This document shows positions 1-5,957 of a DNA stretch of 9,304 bases, piece after piece. Location: NCBI GenBank assembly GCA_964447605.1, contig CAYUTA010000081.1, positions 1 to 9,304 of the forward strand. The letters are read 5' to 3'. The DNA comes from CAYUTA01 sp964447605. Lineage in GTDB: Bacteria; Bacillota; Clostridia; Christensenellales; CAG-138. A program made the position numbers and the translations under genes. The notes beneath the pieces were generated by a model. That model saw only the letters and a program-made list of their open reading frames with translations, was not told where the DNA came from and ran no database searches. Every line of letters starts with the position of its first letter. The first letter of the stretch is position 1.

Positions 1-16
1 GGAAAGGAGTAGTGCT

Positions 17-364
17 ATGGACACGACAAGACGAATATTGCCCTATACCAAACAGCTTGTGACGTTCGCGCTCTATGACGTGATAGAGCAGGAGCGTGGC
101 GAGTATCAAAAGGACGGGCAAGACGGCGGCATAACCGCCGACCTCTTGGTTTACGGAAACCAAATCGGCTTTACCGTACACGTCCGAGAGCAGCCCCCCG
201 CCACGGAATTGACCGTTTCCGTTACAAAGCCCTGTGAAGGACTGTCCGAACAGGGCAAGCAGCGGGCGGCCGCTTATCTGGCTGACCGGGTGGCGCAGCT
301 TTTGGAAAACGAGCTGAAAATAAACGCCTTGCTCAAGGAAAAACAAGGAGGACAAACAATATGA
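17..364 (+). CDS. Uncharacterised 115-aa protein
   Basis: I do not recognise this protein. It starts at an ATG preceded by a strong ribosome binding site (GGAAAGGAG at 1-9, seven bases away). It has no signal peptide, membrane segment or cysteines, so it is probably cytoplasmic. The middle (about residues 38-75) reads as alternating beta-type segments and the C-terminal 35 residues as a charged amphipathic helix. Its stop codon overlaps the start of the lipoprotein gene (ATGA at 361-364), which points to translational coupling and a shared transcript. The promoter must lie left of the window. A role connected with the downstream lipoprotein is an inference from the overlap only. Confidence 0.8.
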   Translation: MDTTRRILPYTKQLVTFALYDVIEQERGEYQKDGQDGGITADLLVYGNQIGFTVHVREQPPATELTVSVTKPCEGLSEQGKQRAAAYLADRVAQLLENELKINALLKEKQGGQTI

Positions 365-2220
365 AAACAGCACACGGGCGTCGGGCGGTCGCGCTTCTTC
401 TCTGTGCGGCCATGCTGTTTGCGCTTGCGCTATCCGGCTGCGGCGCGGGCGGCGAGCTCTCGCGGCTCACAAGGATGGTGAAAGTCGTGCAGGCAGATAT
501 CGTGCCCGAACTTAACACGCTCATTGCGTGGCAGGTGACCACCGTGGAGGAAATGCTCCGGCTGAAGGCGGAGTACGCCGCACGCGGCGAGATATACACA
601 GCACCGCAGTACGATGAGGAGATAGCAGAATACAAACAGATGTGCGAGGGCTTCCTTGAGGACATCGGGGAGTATAAAGAGAAAGCGGAAAAACTGGGCG
701 GTCTGCCCGACGCGACCTATGCGGCGGGTGTGGAATACTTCACGCGCATGGAGGAATCCGTTGAAAGTCTTGTGGCCATCATGGTGTTCGACAAGGCGGT
801 GGAAGAGGCGACCGCACCAGTCACGGAGTTTTCTAAGAGGAGCTTCACGGACGAATGGAGCCAGGTATCGGCACTTTATGAGGCGCTTAATACGACCGTA
901 TCCAATTTAAAAACGGTATCCTGTCCCTCTTTCATGGAACAACTTTTTCAAAGATATACCGATACTTGTCAGCTGTATGTGGTTTTTATAGAGCAGTGGG
1001 TGAACGCGATCTCCATGGGCGATAATCTACGCTATGCAGCCGCAAACAATATGTACCAACGGACTCTGCTCTACGAGGATCGCTACGGCGTCGCGCTGAC
1101 CAAGGATTTTTCGCTTCAATATGAAAAGACCGGCGAGCGCCTGAACGGCAGTATAAAAACGCTGGCGGAGGAACTGCTTGACACTGAAAAGCTCAAGAAA
1201 TCCGAGCTCGAAGAATTCGCCTTTTCATATCAAAAATCGTCCTATAGTGTGGATATCAGTTTCGATGCGGCGGAAAAGATATATCCCTCCATGTACGGCT
1301 CTATGGACAGCATATTGAATTTTACTGCGGCAAGCGATGGTGGTGACCTCGATATCCTTGTGGAGACGGAGATACCGGGCTTTACCCAGAAGTATTCGCA
1401 GACATTTACCATTACGCCGCAGCTCACGAAGTTCTTCATCAAGCCGCCGTTAATGACAGACGAGCTGAATATTTCCTCAGCCAAGGACGCACAGATCACA
1501 TTTTCGGTGACGACGGCAAAGGGCGGCGACGTGTTGGCGAAGCATTCCGTACCCGTCCGGATCATGAGCAAGTATGATATCGAATACTGGAACGACGAAT
1601 TCGGTATGGTTACAAAGGACAATTTCCTGTGCTTCCTCACGCCCGAGGCCACGGCCGTCGTGGAGCTCAAACGCGAGGCTATCGATTGCCTGGATGACAT
1701 CACCGAGGGGGCGATGAACTCCTTCCCCGGATATCAGAACGCGCTGGGGATGCAGCAGGGCGAGGAATACTACAACACCTACTATCAGATAGTGGGCCTG
1801 CAGCTTGCCATGAGCAGGCATGGTGTTCGCTACAATATGTCCCCCTTCTCCGCAAGCGGGACGGAATATCTCCAGCGCGTGCTGCTGCCGGAGGATGTGC
1901 TGGCGACCAACAGCGGCTTGTGCGTGGAAACCAGCCTTGTGATGGCGAGCGCCATCCAAAGCGCCAATATGCACGCCATGCTGGTGTTCCCCAGCGGGCA
2001 CGCGCAGGTGGCGGTGGAAACATGGCAGAATTCCGGCGAATATTTCCTTGTCGAGACGACGATACTGCCGTTTGGCTCGGCGCAACTTGACAGCCTCATC
2101 ACATATTATACGGCTGACGAGTGGGCGCAGTATATCGCATACGGTACGGACGGCTATGGCTGCTACATCCTCGACTGTGACCACGCAAAACGTCTTGGCC
2201 TCTCGGCGATATCGAATTAG
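361..2220 (+). CDS. Lipoprotein with C-terminal transglutaminase-like domain
   Basis: A 619-aa exported lipoprotein. Residues 1-27 form a signal peptide: basic N-terminus, a hydrophobic run, then the lipobox LSGC with the lipidated cysteine at residue 27, so the mature protein should sit on the outer face of the membrane. Residues about 30-295 look mainly helical, and about 300-410 look like a beta-sandwich. The last 200 residues contain the pattern of the transglutaminase/cysteine-protease fold: SGLCVE with Cys521, then SGHAQV with His547, then LVETT with Glu565 where family members usually have Asp. The start has AAGGAGG at 345-351, nine bases upstream, and overlaps the preceding gene. The substrate is unknown; envelope proteins or peptidoglycan-linked peptides would fit the location. 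The lipoprotein call is firm; the fold assignment rests on spacing of the triad and is moderately sure. Confidence 0.85.
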   Translation: MKTAHGRRAVALLLCAAMLFALALSGCGAGGELSRLTRMVKVVQADIVPELNTLIAWQVTTVEEMLRLKAEYAARGEIYTAPQYDEEIAEYKQMCEGFLEDIGEYKEKAEKLGGLPDATYAAGVEYFTRMEESVESLVAIMVFDKAVEEATAPVTEFSKRSFTDEWSQVSALYEALNTTVSNLKTVSCPSFMEQLFQRYTDTCQLYVVFIEQWVNAISMGDNLRYAAANNMYQRTLLYEDRYGVALTKDFSLQYEKTGERLNGSIKTLAEELLDTEKLKKSELEEFAFSYQKSSYSVDISFDAAEKIYPSMYGSMDSILNFTAASDGGDLDILVETEIPGFTQKYSQTFTITPQLTKFFIKPPLMTDELNISSAKDAQITFSVTTAKGGDVLAKHSVPVRIMSKYDIEYWNDEFGMVTKDNFLCFLTPEATAVVELKREAIDCLDDITEGAMNSFPGYQNALGMQQGEEYYNTYYQIVGLQLAMSRHGVRYNMSPFSASGTEYLQRVLLPEDVLATNSGLCVETSLVMASAIQSANMHAMLVFPSGHAQVAVETWQNSGEYFLVETTILPFGSAQLDSLITYYTADEWAQYIAYGTDGYGCYILDCDHAKRLGLSAISN

Positions 2221-2434
2221 CGGCGGCCTGCCGGACGGACGGCAAGGGAGACGGCCTCGCGCCTTTCTTCGCATAATCTTTTTTTCACATCACAGGCACA
2301 CAGCCGGGGCGCGGGCAAACGTACCGCGCTCCGCGTTTTCTCAAAATCACGATTTGCGGAGGACAATGTATAAACCGTGAGATAAAGAAAACAACATAGC
2401 CGCATCCCCGCACAACCGAAAGGAAGTGCGAAGT
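2221..2434. other. Intergenic stretch, no gene seen
   Basis: This follows the lipoprotein gene. An imperfect GC-rich hairpin at 2227-2247 (CCTGCCG against CGGCA-A-GG, six-base loop) could help end the upstream transcript, but no T-tract follows it. A run of seven T at about 2279-2285 has no clear stem in front. No convincing promoter or coding region was found on either strand. Confidence 0.4.
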
Positions 2435-2608
2435 ATGCGAACAACAAACAGAATATATAAAATCAACAACGCCCGATTTGAGGTCAATACCTTAAATCGG
2501 GCGTTTTGCTGTCTCGCGTTTTGCGTGAATCGTGAGCGTCAGGTTACCAATGTGCTTATGTCCATTACAGCAAGTCACAAGCTCAACGGGTATAATACGA
2601 ATACATAG
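2435..2608 (+). CDS. Possible 57-aa small protein
   Basis: A short frame opening at an ATG with a well-placed Shine-Dalgarno sequence (AGGAAG at 2421-2426, eight bases upstream). The product is basic at the N-terminus, contains a Cys-Cys pair and one further cysteine in the middle, and matches no family I can name. Evidence against a real protein: codons about 12-24 fall entirely within a 12-bp-stem hairpin (2468-2505), so this part may be conserved as RNA structure instead. It could be a leader peptide or an accidental frame in a non-coding transcript. No promoter of good quality was found in front of it. Confidence 0.3.
   Translation: MRTTNRIYKINNARFEVNTLNRAFCCLAFCVNRERQVTNVLMSITASHKLNGYNTNT
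2468..2507 (+). terminator. Strong hairpin followed by a short T run
   Basis: AACGCCCGATTT at 2468-2479 pairs perfectly with AAATCGGGCGTT at 2494-2505. Inside, a G-T pair and AGGT/ACCT extend the stem to about 17 bp around the loop CAAT. TTTT follows on the plus strand at 2504-2507, so it can act as an intrinsic terminator or attenuator. It lies inside the small reading frame at 2435-2608, so it would stop transcription before that frame is complete. Confidence 0.5.
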
Positions 2609-2616
2609 ATGGTCTG

Positions 2617-2662
2617 AAATATCAAGCACAGACTAAAAAATTTTAGTCTGTGCTTGATATTT
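2617..2662 (-). terminator. Perfect 22-bp inverted repeat, tRNA operon terminator
   Basis: The arms at 2617-2638 and 2641-2662 are exact reverse complements separated by only two bases. The repeat begins three bases beyond the CCA end of tRNA-Lys, so it is placed to end the minus-strand tRNA transcript; a TTT on the minus strand follows the stem. Being symmetrical, it may also block plus-strand transcription. A 22-bp perfect stem is longer than most intrinsic terminators. Confidence 0.65.
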
Positions 2663-2665
2663 GGC

Positions 2666-2742
2666 TGGTACCCCCTCAGGGATTCGAACCCTGGACACCC
2701 TGATTAAGAGTCAGGTGCTCTAGCCAGCTGAGCTAAGGAGGC
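2666..2742 (-). tRNA. tRNA-Lys (anticodon CTT)
   Basis: The minus strand folds into a full cloverleaf of 77 nt including an encoded CCA. The acceptor stem GCCTCCT pairs with AGGGGGT (closing pair G-U), the D arm carries TTAGCTCAG, the anticodon stem CCTGA/TCAGG encloses the loop CTCTTAA with anticodon CTT (codon AAG), and the T arm is CAGGG-TTCGAAT-CCCTG. It is the second gene of the transcript, six bases after tRNA-Gly. Confidence 0.96.
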
Positions 2743-2748
2743 AAATCA

Positions 2749-2824
2749 TGGAGCGGGAAACGGGGCTCGAACCCGCCACCTCAGCCTTGGCAAGGCTGCG
2801 CTCTACCAAATGAGCTATTCCCGC
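2749..2824 (-). tRNA. tRNA-Gly (anticodon GCC)
   Basis: A 76-nt cloverleaf with encoded CCA on the minus strand. The acceptor stem GCGGGAA pairs with TTCCCGC, the anticodon stem GCAGCC/GGCTG region displays anticodon GCC (codon GGC), and the T arm contains GGTTCGAGCC. It is the first gene of the tRNA pair and lies directly behind a recognisable promoter. Confidence 0.96.
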
Positions 2825-2838
2825 AGGACACGAAACGT

Positions 2839-2867
2839 ATTTTACATCAATGGCACGCAAAAAGCAA
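2839..2867 (-). promoter_or_regulatory. Promoter of the tRNA-Gly/tRNA-Lys transcript
   Basis: On the minus strand the -35 box is TTGCTT (2862-2867) and the -10 box TAAAAT (2839-2844), exactly 17 bases apart. The expected start of transcription is a few bases before the mature 5' end of tRNA-Gly at 2824, a usual distance for stable RNA genes. Confidence 0.75.
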
Positions 2868-3058
2868 CCCCTGTTTTCATATTTCCGTATGTTTTTTGTT
2901 ATTCGCGGCCCCGGCGTTTACCACGGCCGCGCTGCGCGCGACAGCGTGGCACGTTCTTTCCGCCGGACTTTGCCGCCGCCCTGCTTTTACCAGGAAATAT
3001 CCGTGATTAAGGGGGATTTCAGGAGGTGCCGACCGGCTGCCTTGATCAGGATGGGGCG

Positions 3059-3090
3059 TTGGAGGCGGAGTCGCGCGATTCCGCCTCCAA
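3059..3090 (-). repeat. 11-bp perfect inverted repeat
   Basis: TTGGAGGCGGA (3059-3069) and TCCGCCTCCAA (3080-3090) are exact reverse complements around a ten-base loop. It lies about 100 bases beyond the minus-strand gene stop and could be a 3' end or RNA-stability element for that transcript. It has no U-tract, so a plain intrinsic terminator is doubtful. Confidence 0.4.
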
Positions 3091-3139
3091 GCGGCGGAAA
3101 AGCCCATGCCTACAGAAGAATGATTCATCCCCAAAGCGG

Positions 3140-3164
3140 TCGGGCGTTCACAGCCGCCGCCCGA
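3140..3164 (-). terminator. Possible terminator hairpin of the desulfurase-like gene
   Basis: TCGGGCG (3140-3146) pairs with CGCCCGA (3158-3164) around an 11-base loop. It is the first hairpin after the minus-strand stop codon, about 22 bases away. No run of T follows on the minus strand, so it is only a candidate. Confidence 0.3.
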
Positions 3165-3186
3165 TCGGTTCCATCTCAGGTCATGA

Positions 3187-4344
3187 TTAGGCGTGCGATT
3201 GAATCATCCTGAGCGCGCATAGAGCCGCGTCAATATCCGGCGCGGCGTTTCCATACCCAAACGAAAAGCGGACGGTGCCATGCGGAAAGGTCCCAAGCGA
3301 CCTGTGCGCACTCGGCGCGCAGTGCAGCCCGCAGCGCGTCAGGATGCCGAACTCGTTTTCCAGGCGAAACGCAACCTCTGCGCTGTCCAGCCCGTCAAAC
3401 GTGCAGCTTACCACGCCCACACGGCCATATGCGGCTCCGGTGCCGTGCACGCGCACGCGCTCGAGGCGCGATACACCGTCCAGAAAACGTTCCGCCAGCG
3501 CATGCTCCTGCTCGCCGAGCGCTTGTACGCCGGTGTTGAGAATAAATCCCAGTGCGGCGTGCAGCCCATAGATCCCCGGCAGGTTCATCGTGCCGGACTC
3601 AAAGCGGTCCGGCATATAATCGGGCTGGGCTTCACTGTCGGACGCGCTGCCGGTTCCGCCGGCAACAAGCGGAGAGAGCCGCCCTGCAAGCGCAGGCTCG
3701 AGCAACAGCGCCCCAATGCCGCTTGGACCAAGCAGGCCTTTATGCCCGGGCACGGCCAGCGCGGAAAGTCCGAGCGCGGCAAAATCAATGGCAACATGCC
3801 CCGCGGTCTGCGCCGCGTCCAGCAGTAGCGGAACTCCGTGCGCGCGGCAAATCCGTCCGATGCGCGCAATGGGCAACAGCGCGCCGGAAACATTGGAAGC
3901 GTGCGTCATGACGCACAGCCTCGTGTCCGGGCGGAAAGCGCATTCCAGCGCGGAAAAATCAAAGGCTCCGTCCGGGGCGACGGGAATGCGCGTAAACGCC
4001 GCGCCGCGCGCGGCAAGCTGCGTCAGCGGCCGCATAACCGCGTTGTGCTCCATGCAACTGACGATTGCGTGACCGCCGTTTTCAAGCAACCCATGAATGA
4101 CCAGGTTGAGCGAATACGTCTGGCCCGGCGTAAACACGGCATGGGTCACGCCGGAAAAACGAAACAGCGCGCAAAGACGCTCGCGCGTTTCCAGCGCAAC
4201 GGTTGCAGCCTGTGTCGAGGCGGCGTATGTCGAACGGTTGATGTTTACGCCGACGGCGTCAAGGTAGCGCTTCACCGCGTCGCCCACGCCGGGCGCTTTT
4301 GGAAAGGAGGTTGCCGCATGGTCCAGATAATATATTTTTTTCAA
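3187..4344 (-). CDS. Class-V aminotransferase, cysteine desulfurase family
   Basis: A 385-aa PLP enzyme of fold type I that resembles the NifS/SufS-like subgroup often found in selenium loci. It would remove S or Se from cysteine or selenocysteine as a persulfide/perselenide. Visible landmarks: YYLDHAATSFPK at the N-terminus (residues 5-16), His100 in MEHNAV (stacks on PLP), DAAQTAGH at 176-183, the Schiff-base lysine K202 in PGHKGLLGP, ESGTMNLPG at 249-257, and the acceptor cysteine C342 in GLHCAPSAH. Start: the TTG at 4342-4344 has GAGGA eight bases upstream and gives the usual family N-terminus. An upstream in-frame ATG at 4365 has no ribosome binding site and lies only about 14 bases from the predicted transcript start. 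The gene is transcribed divergently from the yedE-type operon. Family call is firm; substrate choice between S and Se is inferred. Confidence 0.9.
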   Translation of the reverse strand: MKKIYYLDHAATSFPKAPGVGDAVKRYLDAVGVNINRSTYAASTQAATVALETRERLCALFRFSGVTHAVFTPGQTYSLNLVIHGLLENGGHAIVSCMEHNAVMRPLTQLAARGAAFTRIPVAPDGAFDFSALECAFRPDTRLCVMTHASNVSGALLPIARIGRICRAHGVPLLLDAAQTAGHVAIDFAALGLSALAVPGHKGLLGPSGIGALLLEPALAGRLSPLVAGGTGSASDSEAQPDYMPDRFESGTMNLPGIYGLHAALGFILNTGVQALGEQEHALAERFLDGVSRLERVRVHGTGAAYGRVGVVSCTFDGLDSAEVAFRLENEFGILTRCGLHCAPSAHRSLGTFPHGTVRFSFGYGNAAPDIDAALCALRMIQSHA

Positions 4345-4352
4345 GATCGTTA

Positions 4353-4357
4353 TCCTC
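4353..4357 (-). promoter_or_regulatory. RBS that decides the TTG start
   Basis: GAGGA on the minus strand, eight bases before the TTG at 4344. No comparable site precedes the in-frame ATG at 4365, so the shorter 385-aa product is preferred. Confidence 0.75.
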
Positions 4358-4359
4358 GC

Positions 4360-4388
4360 TTGCATATAACGCTTTGCTATGTTATAGT
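4360..4388 (+). promoter_or_regulatory. Promoter of the yedE-type operon
   Basis: The -35 box TTGCAT (4360-4365) and -10 box TATAGT (4383-4388) are separated by 17 bases, predicting transcription from about 4395 and a leader of roughly 50 bases. Its -10 box overlaps the -10 box of the opposing promoter, and its -35 box lies in the 5' leader of the divergent gene. Confidence 0.75.
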
Positions 4389-4414
4389 ATACCCGCAGAC
4401 CGGGAGGGATGCAA
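4386..4414 (-). promoter_or_regulatory. Promoter of the desulfurase-like gene
   Basis: On the minus strand the -35 box is TTGCAT (4409-4414) and the -10 box TATACT (4386-4391), 17 bases apart. The predicted start is near 4379, leaving a leader of about 35 bases before the TTG codon. The -10 box is shared with the plus-strand promoter within TATAGTATA (4383-4391). Confidence 0.7.
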
Positions 4415-4431
4415 GCAAAACATGAACATAC

Positions 4432-4439
4432 GGGAGTGG
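4432..4439 (+). promoter_or_regulatory. RBS that decides the yedE start
   Basis: GGGAGTGG lies six bases before the ATG at 4446. The alternative in-frame ATG at 4422 has its nearest purine-rich site (GGGAGG, 4402-4407) 14 bases away, which is too far. Confidence 0.65.
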
Positions 4440-4445
4440 TATCGC

Positions 4446-5498
4446 ATGATAAAGAAACTGAACCGGCGCATTCTAATGACAGGCGTTGCCGTCGGCATTG
4501 CCGCGGTCGTGCTGAGCGCGCTCGGCAACCCGGGCAACATGGGCTTCTGCATCGCCTGCTTTTTAAGGGATATTGCGGGCGCGTGTCAATTTCATTCCGC
4601 CGCCGCGGTGCAGTATGTCCGTCCGGAGATCACGGGCATTGTGCTTGGCGCGTTGATCGCCGCGCTTTTTGCAAAGGAATTTAAGCCGCGCGGCGGCTCT
4701 TCGCCCATGCTGCGCTTTGTGATAGCGGCGTTCGTTATGGTTGGCGCGCTGGTGTTTCTTGGTTGCCCGCTGCGCATGATGCTCCGCATTGGCGGAGGCG
4801 ATCTTAACGCGCTTGTTGGCCTTGCCGGATTTGTGGCAGGCATCTTTATCGGCACGCTCTGGCTGAAAGGAGGCTTTTCGCTGCGCCGCGCCTATCCGCA
4901 GGGGGTGCCTGAAGGCAGTGCGTTCCCGTTTTTATCGGCTGTGACGCTGGCGCTCAGCCTTGCTGTGCCGACGCTATTTGCCGCTTCGGCAGAGGGACCG
5001 GGTTCCATGCACGCACCCGTGCTGGCCGCGCTTGCAGCGGGGCTGATCGTGGGCGCGCTGTGCCAGCGAACGCGCTTTTGCACGGTGGCTGCCGGCCGCG
5101 ATGCAATGATGTTTACCGATTTTTCCATGCTTTGGGGATTCCTTGCGGTCATTGTCACCTGTGTTGCCGGCAACCTGATTTTGGGTAAATTCAATCCGTC
5201 GTTTTCCAGCCAGCCGGTGGCACATACGGATGGACTGTGGAATTTCCTCGGCATGGCGCTGGTGGGCTGGGGCAGCGTGTATCTCGGCGGTTGTCCGCTG
5301 CGGCAGCTCGTTCTTGCGGGAGAGGGCAATTCGGACTCGGCCGTGACCGTGGTCGGGTATCTGGCCGGCGCGGCGGCGTGCCATAATTTTTCACTCGCGT
5401 CCTCGGCAAACGGGCCTACGGTCAACGGAATGGCGGCCGTGGTCGCAGGATTTGCCGTGCTCACGGTGATCGGACTATTGAATCGGGAAAAGGAGTGA
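4446..5498 (+). CDS. yedE: YedE-family putative selenium transporter
   Basis: A 350-aa integral membrane protein of the YeeE/YedE family, closest by motif to the form associated with selenium metabolism. It probably moves a reduced selenium or sulfur species into the cell; the exact substrate is not established. About nine or ten hydrophobic segments are visible. The protein is built as two related halves: FCIACFLRD (34-42) matches FCTVAAGRD (211-219), and GCPLR occurs at 106-110 and again at 282-286. The paired cysteines Cys35/Cys212 and Cys107/Cys283 are the expected line of the conduction path. Other family marks are NPGNMGF (28-34) and KEFKPRGGS (77-85). The ATG at 4446 is chosen for its ribosome binding site and because membrane segment 1 then begins near residue 9. 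It is first in a three-gene operon. Confidence 0.9.
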   Translation: MIKKLNRRILMTGVAVGIAAVVLSALGNPGNMGFCIACFLRDIAGACQFHSAAAVQYVRPEITGIVLGALIAALFAKEFKPRGGSSPMLRFVIAAFVMVGALVFLGCPLRMMLRIGGGDLNALVGLAGFVAGIFIGTLWLKGGFSLRRAYPQGVPEGSAFPFLSAVTLALSLAVPTLFAASAEGPGSMHAPVLAALAAGLIVGALCQRTRFCTVAAGRDAMMFTDFSMLWGFLAVIVTCVAGNLILGKFNPSFSSQPVAHTDGLWNFLGMALVGWGSVYLGGCPLRQLVLAGEGNSDSAVTVVGYLAGAAACHNFSLASSANGPTVNGMAAVVAGFAVLTVIGLLNREKE

Positions 5499-5505
5499 AC
5501 CGATT

Positions 5506-5712
5506 ATGATTACAATCGATGCAAAAGGGCTGTCCTGTCCGGAGCCTGTTGTCCGCGTGCAAAAAGGAATTGCAGCGCACCCGGAGGGTTTGGCCGTGGT
5601 CGTTGACGCAATGGTGTGCGTTGAGAATATCAGGCGATTTGCCGCCTCGCGCGGATATGCGGTCTCTGTCGATGAACAGGACGGGGCATACACGCTTAAG
5701 CTGACCAAATGA
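5506..5712 (+). CDS. TusA-family sulfur/selenium carrier
   Basis: A 68-aa protein consisting of a single TusA/SirA-like domain. The defining CPxP motif is present as CPEP at residues 11-14, with Cys11 the expected carrier of a persulfide or perselenide; it follows the usual opening beta-strand and DAKGLSCPEP pattern. The C-terminal half has the expected strand-helix-strand order. AAAAGGAG at 5488-5495 overlaps the end of yedE and lies ten bases before the ATG, so the two genes are co-transcribed. Proteins called YedF in selenium loci usually have a TusA domain followed by a second, DsrE-like domain; here only the first is present, with no sign of a frameshifted remainder, since the next gene overlaps. 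It probably takes S or Se from the desulfurase-like enzyme. Confidence 0.88.
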   Translation: MITIDAKGLSCPEPVVRVQKGIAAHPEGLAVVVDAMVCVENIRRFAASRGYAVSVDEQDGAYTLKLTK

Positions 5713-5951
5713 ACGCGTATGTAGCGACGTTCCATACGCATCTTTCCGCCATGCGCACATACCGCGCGTTATCCGCGGCGGGGGTAAACGCGCAGCTTGC
5801 GCCCGTCCCGAGGAGTCTCAGCGCGAGCTGCGGTACCTGCGTGCGCTATCGGGCGGAGGATTTTCTGGAAGCTTGCCTGGACCGCGATTTTGAAAAAGTT
5901 GTGGAGCTGAAGCCGGACGGCGCATATCAACTGTTGCTGGAAAACGCATAG
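5709..5951 (+). CDS. DUF3343 protein, putative Se/S carrier
   Basis: An 80-aa protein matching the DUF3343 pattern: YVATFHTHLSAMRTYRAL at the N-terminus, then APVPRSLSASCGTCVRY with the CGTC cysteine pair at residues 41-44. The family is small, usually encoded beside TusA/YedF, YedE or desulfurase-like genes, and is suspected of handling sulfur or selenium through this pair; no reaction is proven. Its ATG overlaps the stop of the TusA gene (ATGA, 5709-5712) and has no good ribosome binding site of its own, so translation is probably coupled. It is the last gene of the operon, with a terminator-like hairpin about 65 bases downstream. Confidence 0.87.
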   Translation: MNAYVATFHTHLSAMRTYRALSAAGVNAQLAPVPRSLSASCGTCVRYRAEDFLEACLDRDFEKVVELKPDGAYQLLLENA

Positions 5952-5957
5952 TTGAGA

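Larger units (their letters stand above)
2868..3186. other. Non-coding stretch with GC-rich hairpins
   Basis: This lies between the tRNA promoter and the end of the desulfurase-like gene. I see no coding region with a ribosome binding site. It holds three inverted repeats: CGCGGCC/GGCCGCG (2904-2910 and 2925-2931), an 11-bp perfect one at 3059-3090 and a 7-bp one at 3140-3164. None is followed by a T-tract on the minus strand, so how the minus-strand transcript ends is unclear. Confidence 0.5.

Noticed and set aside
1477..2274. 265-codon minus-strand frame inside the lipoprotein gene
   Set aside because: It is antisense to a well-supported coding region and shows no start signal or recognisable motif.
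2358..2380. Four-codon leader peptide (MYKP) after GGAGGA
   Set aside because: The Shine-Dalgarno is only two or three bases from the ATG, and no regulated gene follows.
2565..2596. Perfect TATAAT at 2591-2596 as a plus-strand promoter
   Set aside because: No -35 box at 16-18 bases; the nearest candidate is 20 bases away and weak. The transcript would enter the 22-bp inverted repeat and then run antisense to the tRNAs.
2904..2931. CGCGGCC/GGCCGCG hairpin as a terminator
   Set aside because: On either strand the stem is not followed by T; on the minus strand an A-rich stretch follows instead.
2850..3212. 120-codon plus-strand frame across the 2868-3186 gap
   Set aside because: No ribosome binding site before its ATG, it runs into the end of the opposite-strand gene, its composition is the Arg/Pro/Ala-rich pattern of GC-rich non-coding DNA, and its start overlaps the tRNA promoter.
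3838..4425. 195-codon plus-strand frame opposite the desulfurase-like gene
   Set aside because: It is antisense to conserved PLP-enzyme motifs and covers both divergent promoters.
4422..4445. Earlier start for the YedE protein at 4422 (and the frame open back to 4299)
   Set aside because: The ATG at 4422 has its nearest Shine-Dalgarno 14 bases away, and anything before about 4395 lies upstream of the predicted transcript start. The ATG at 4446 has a well-spaced site.
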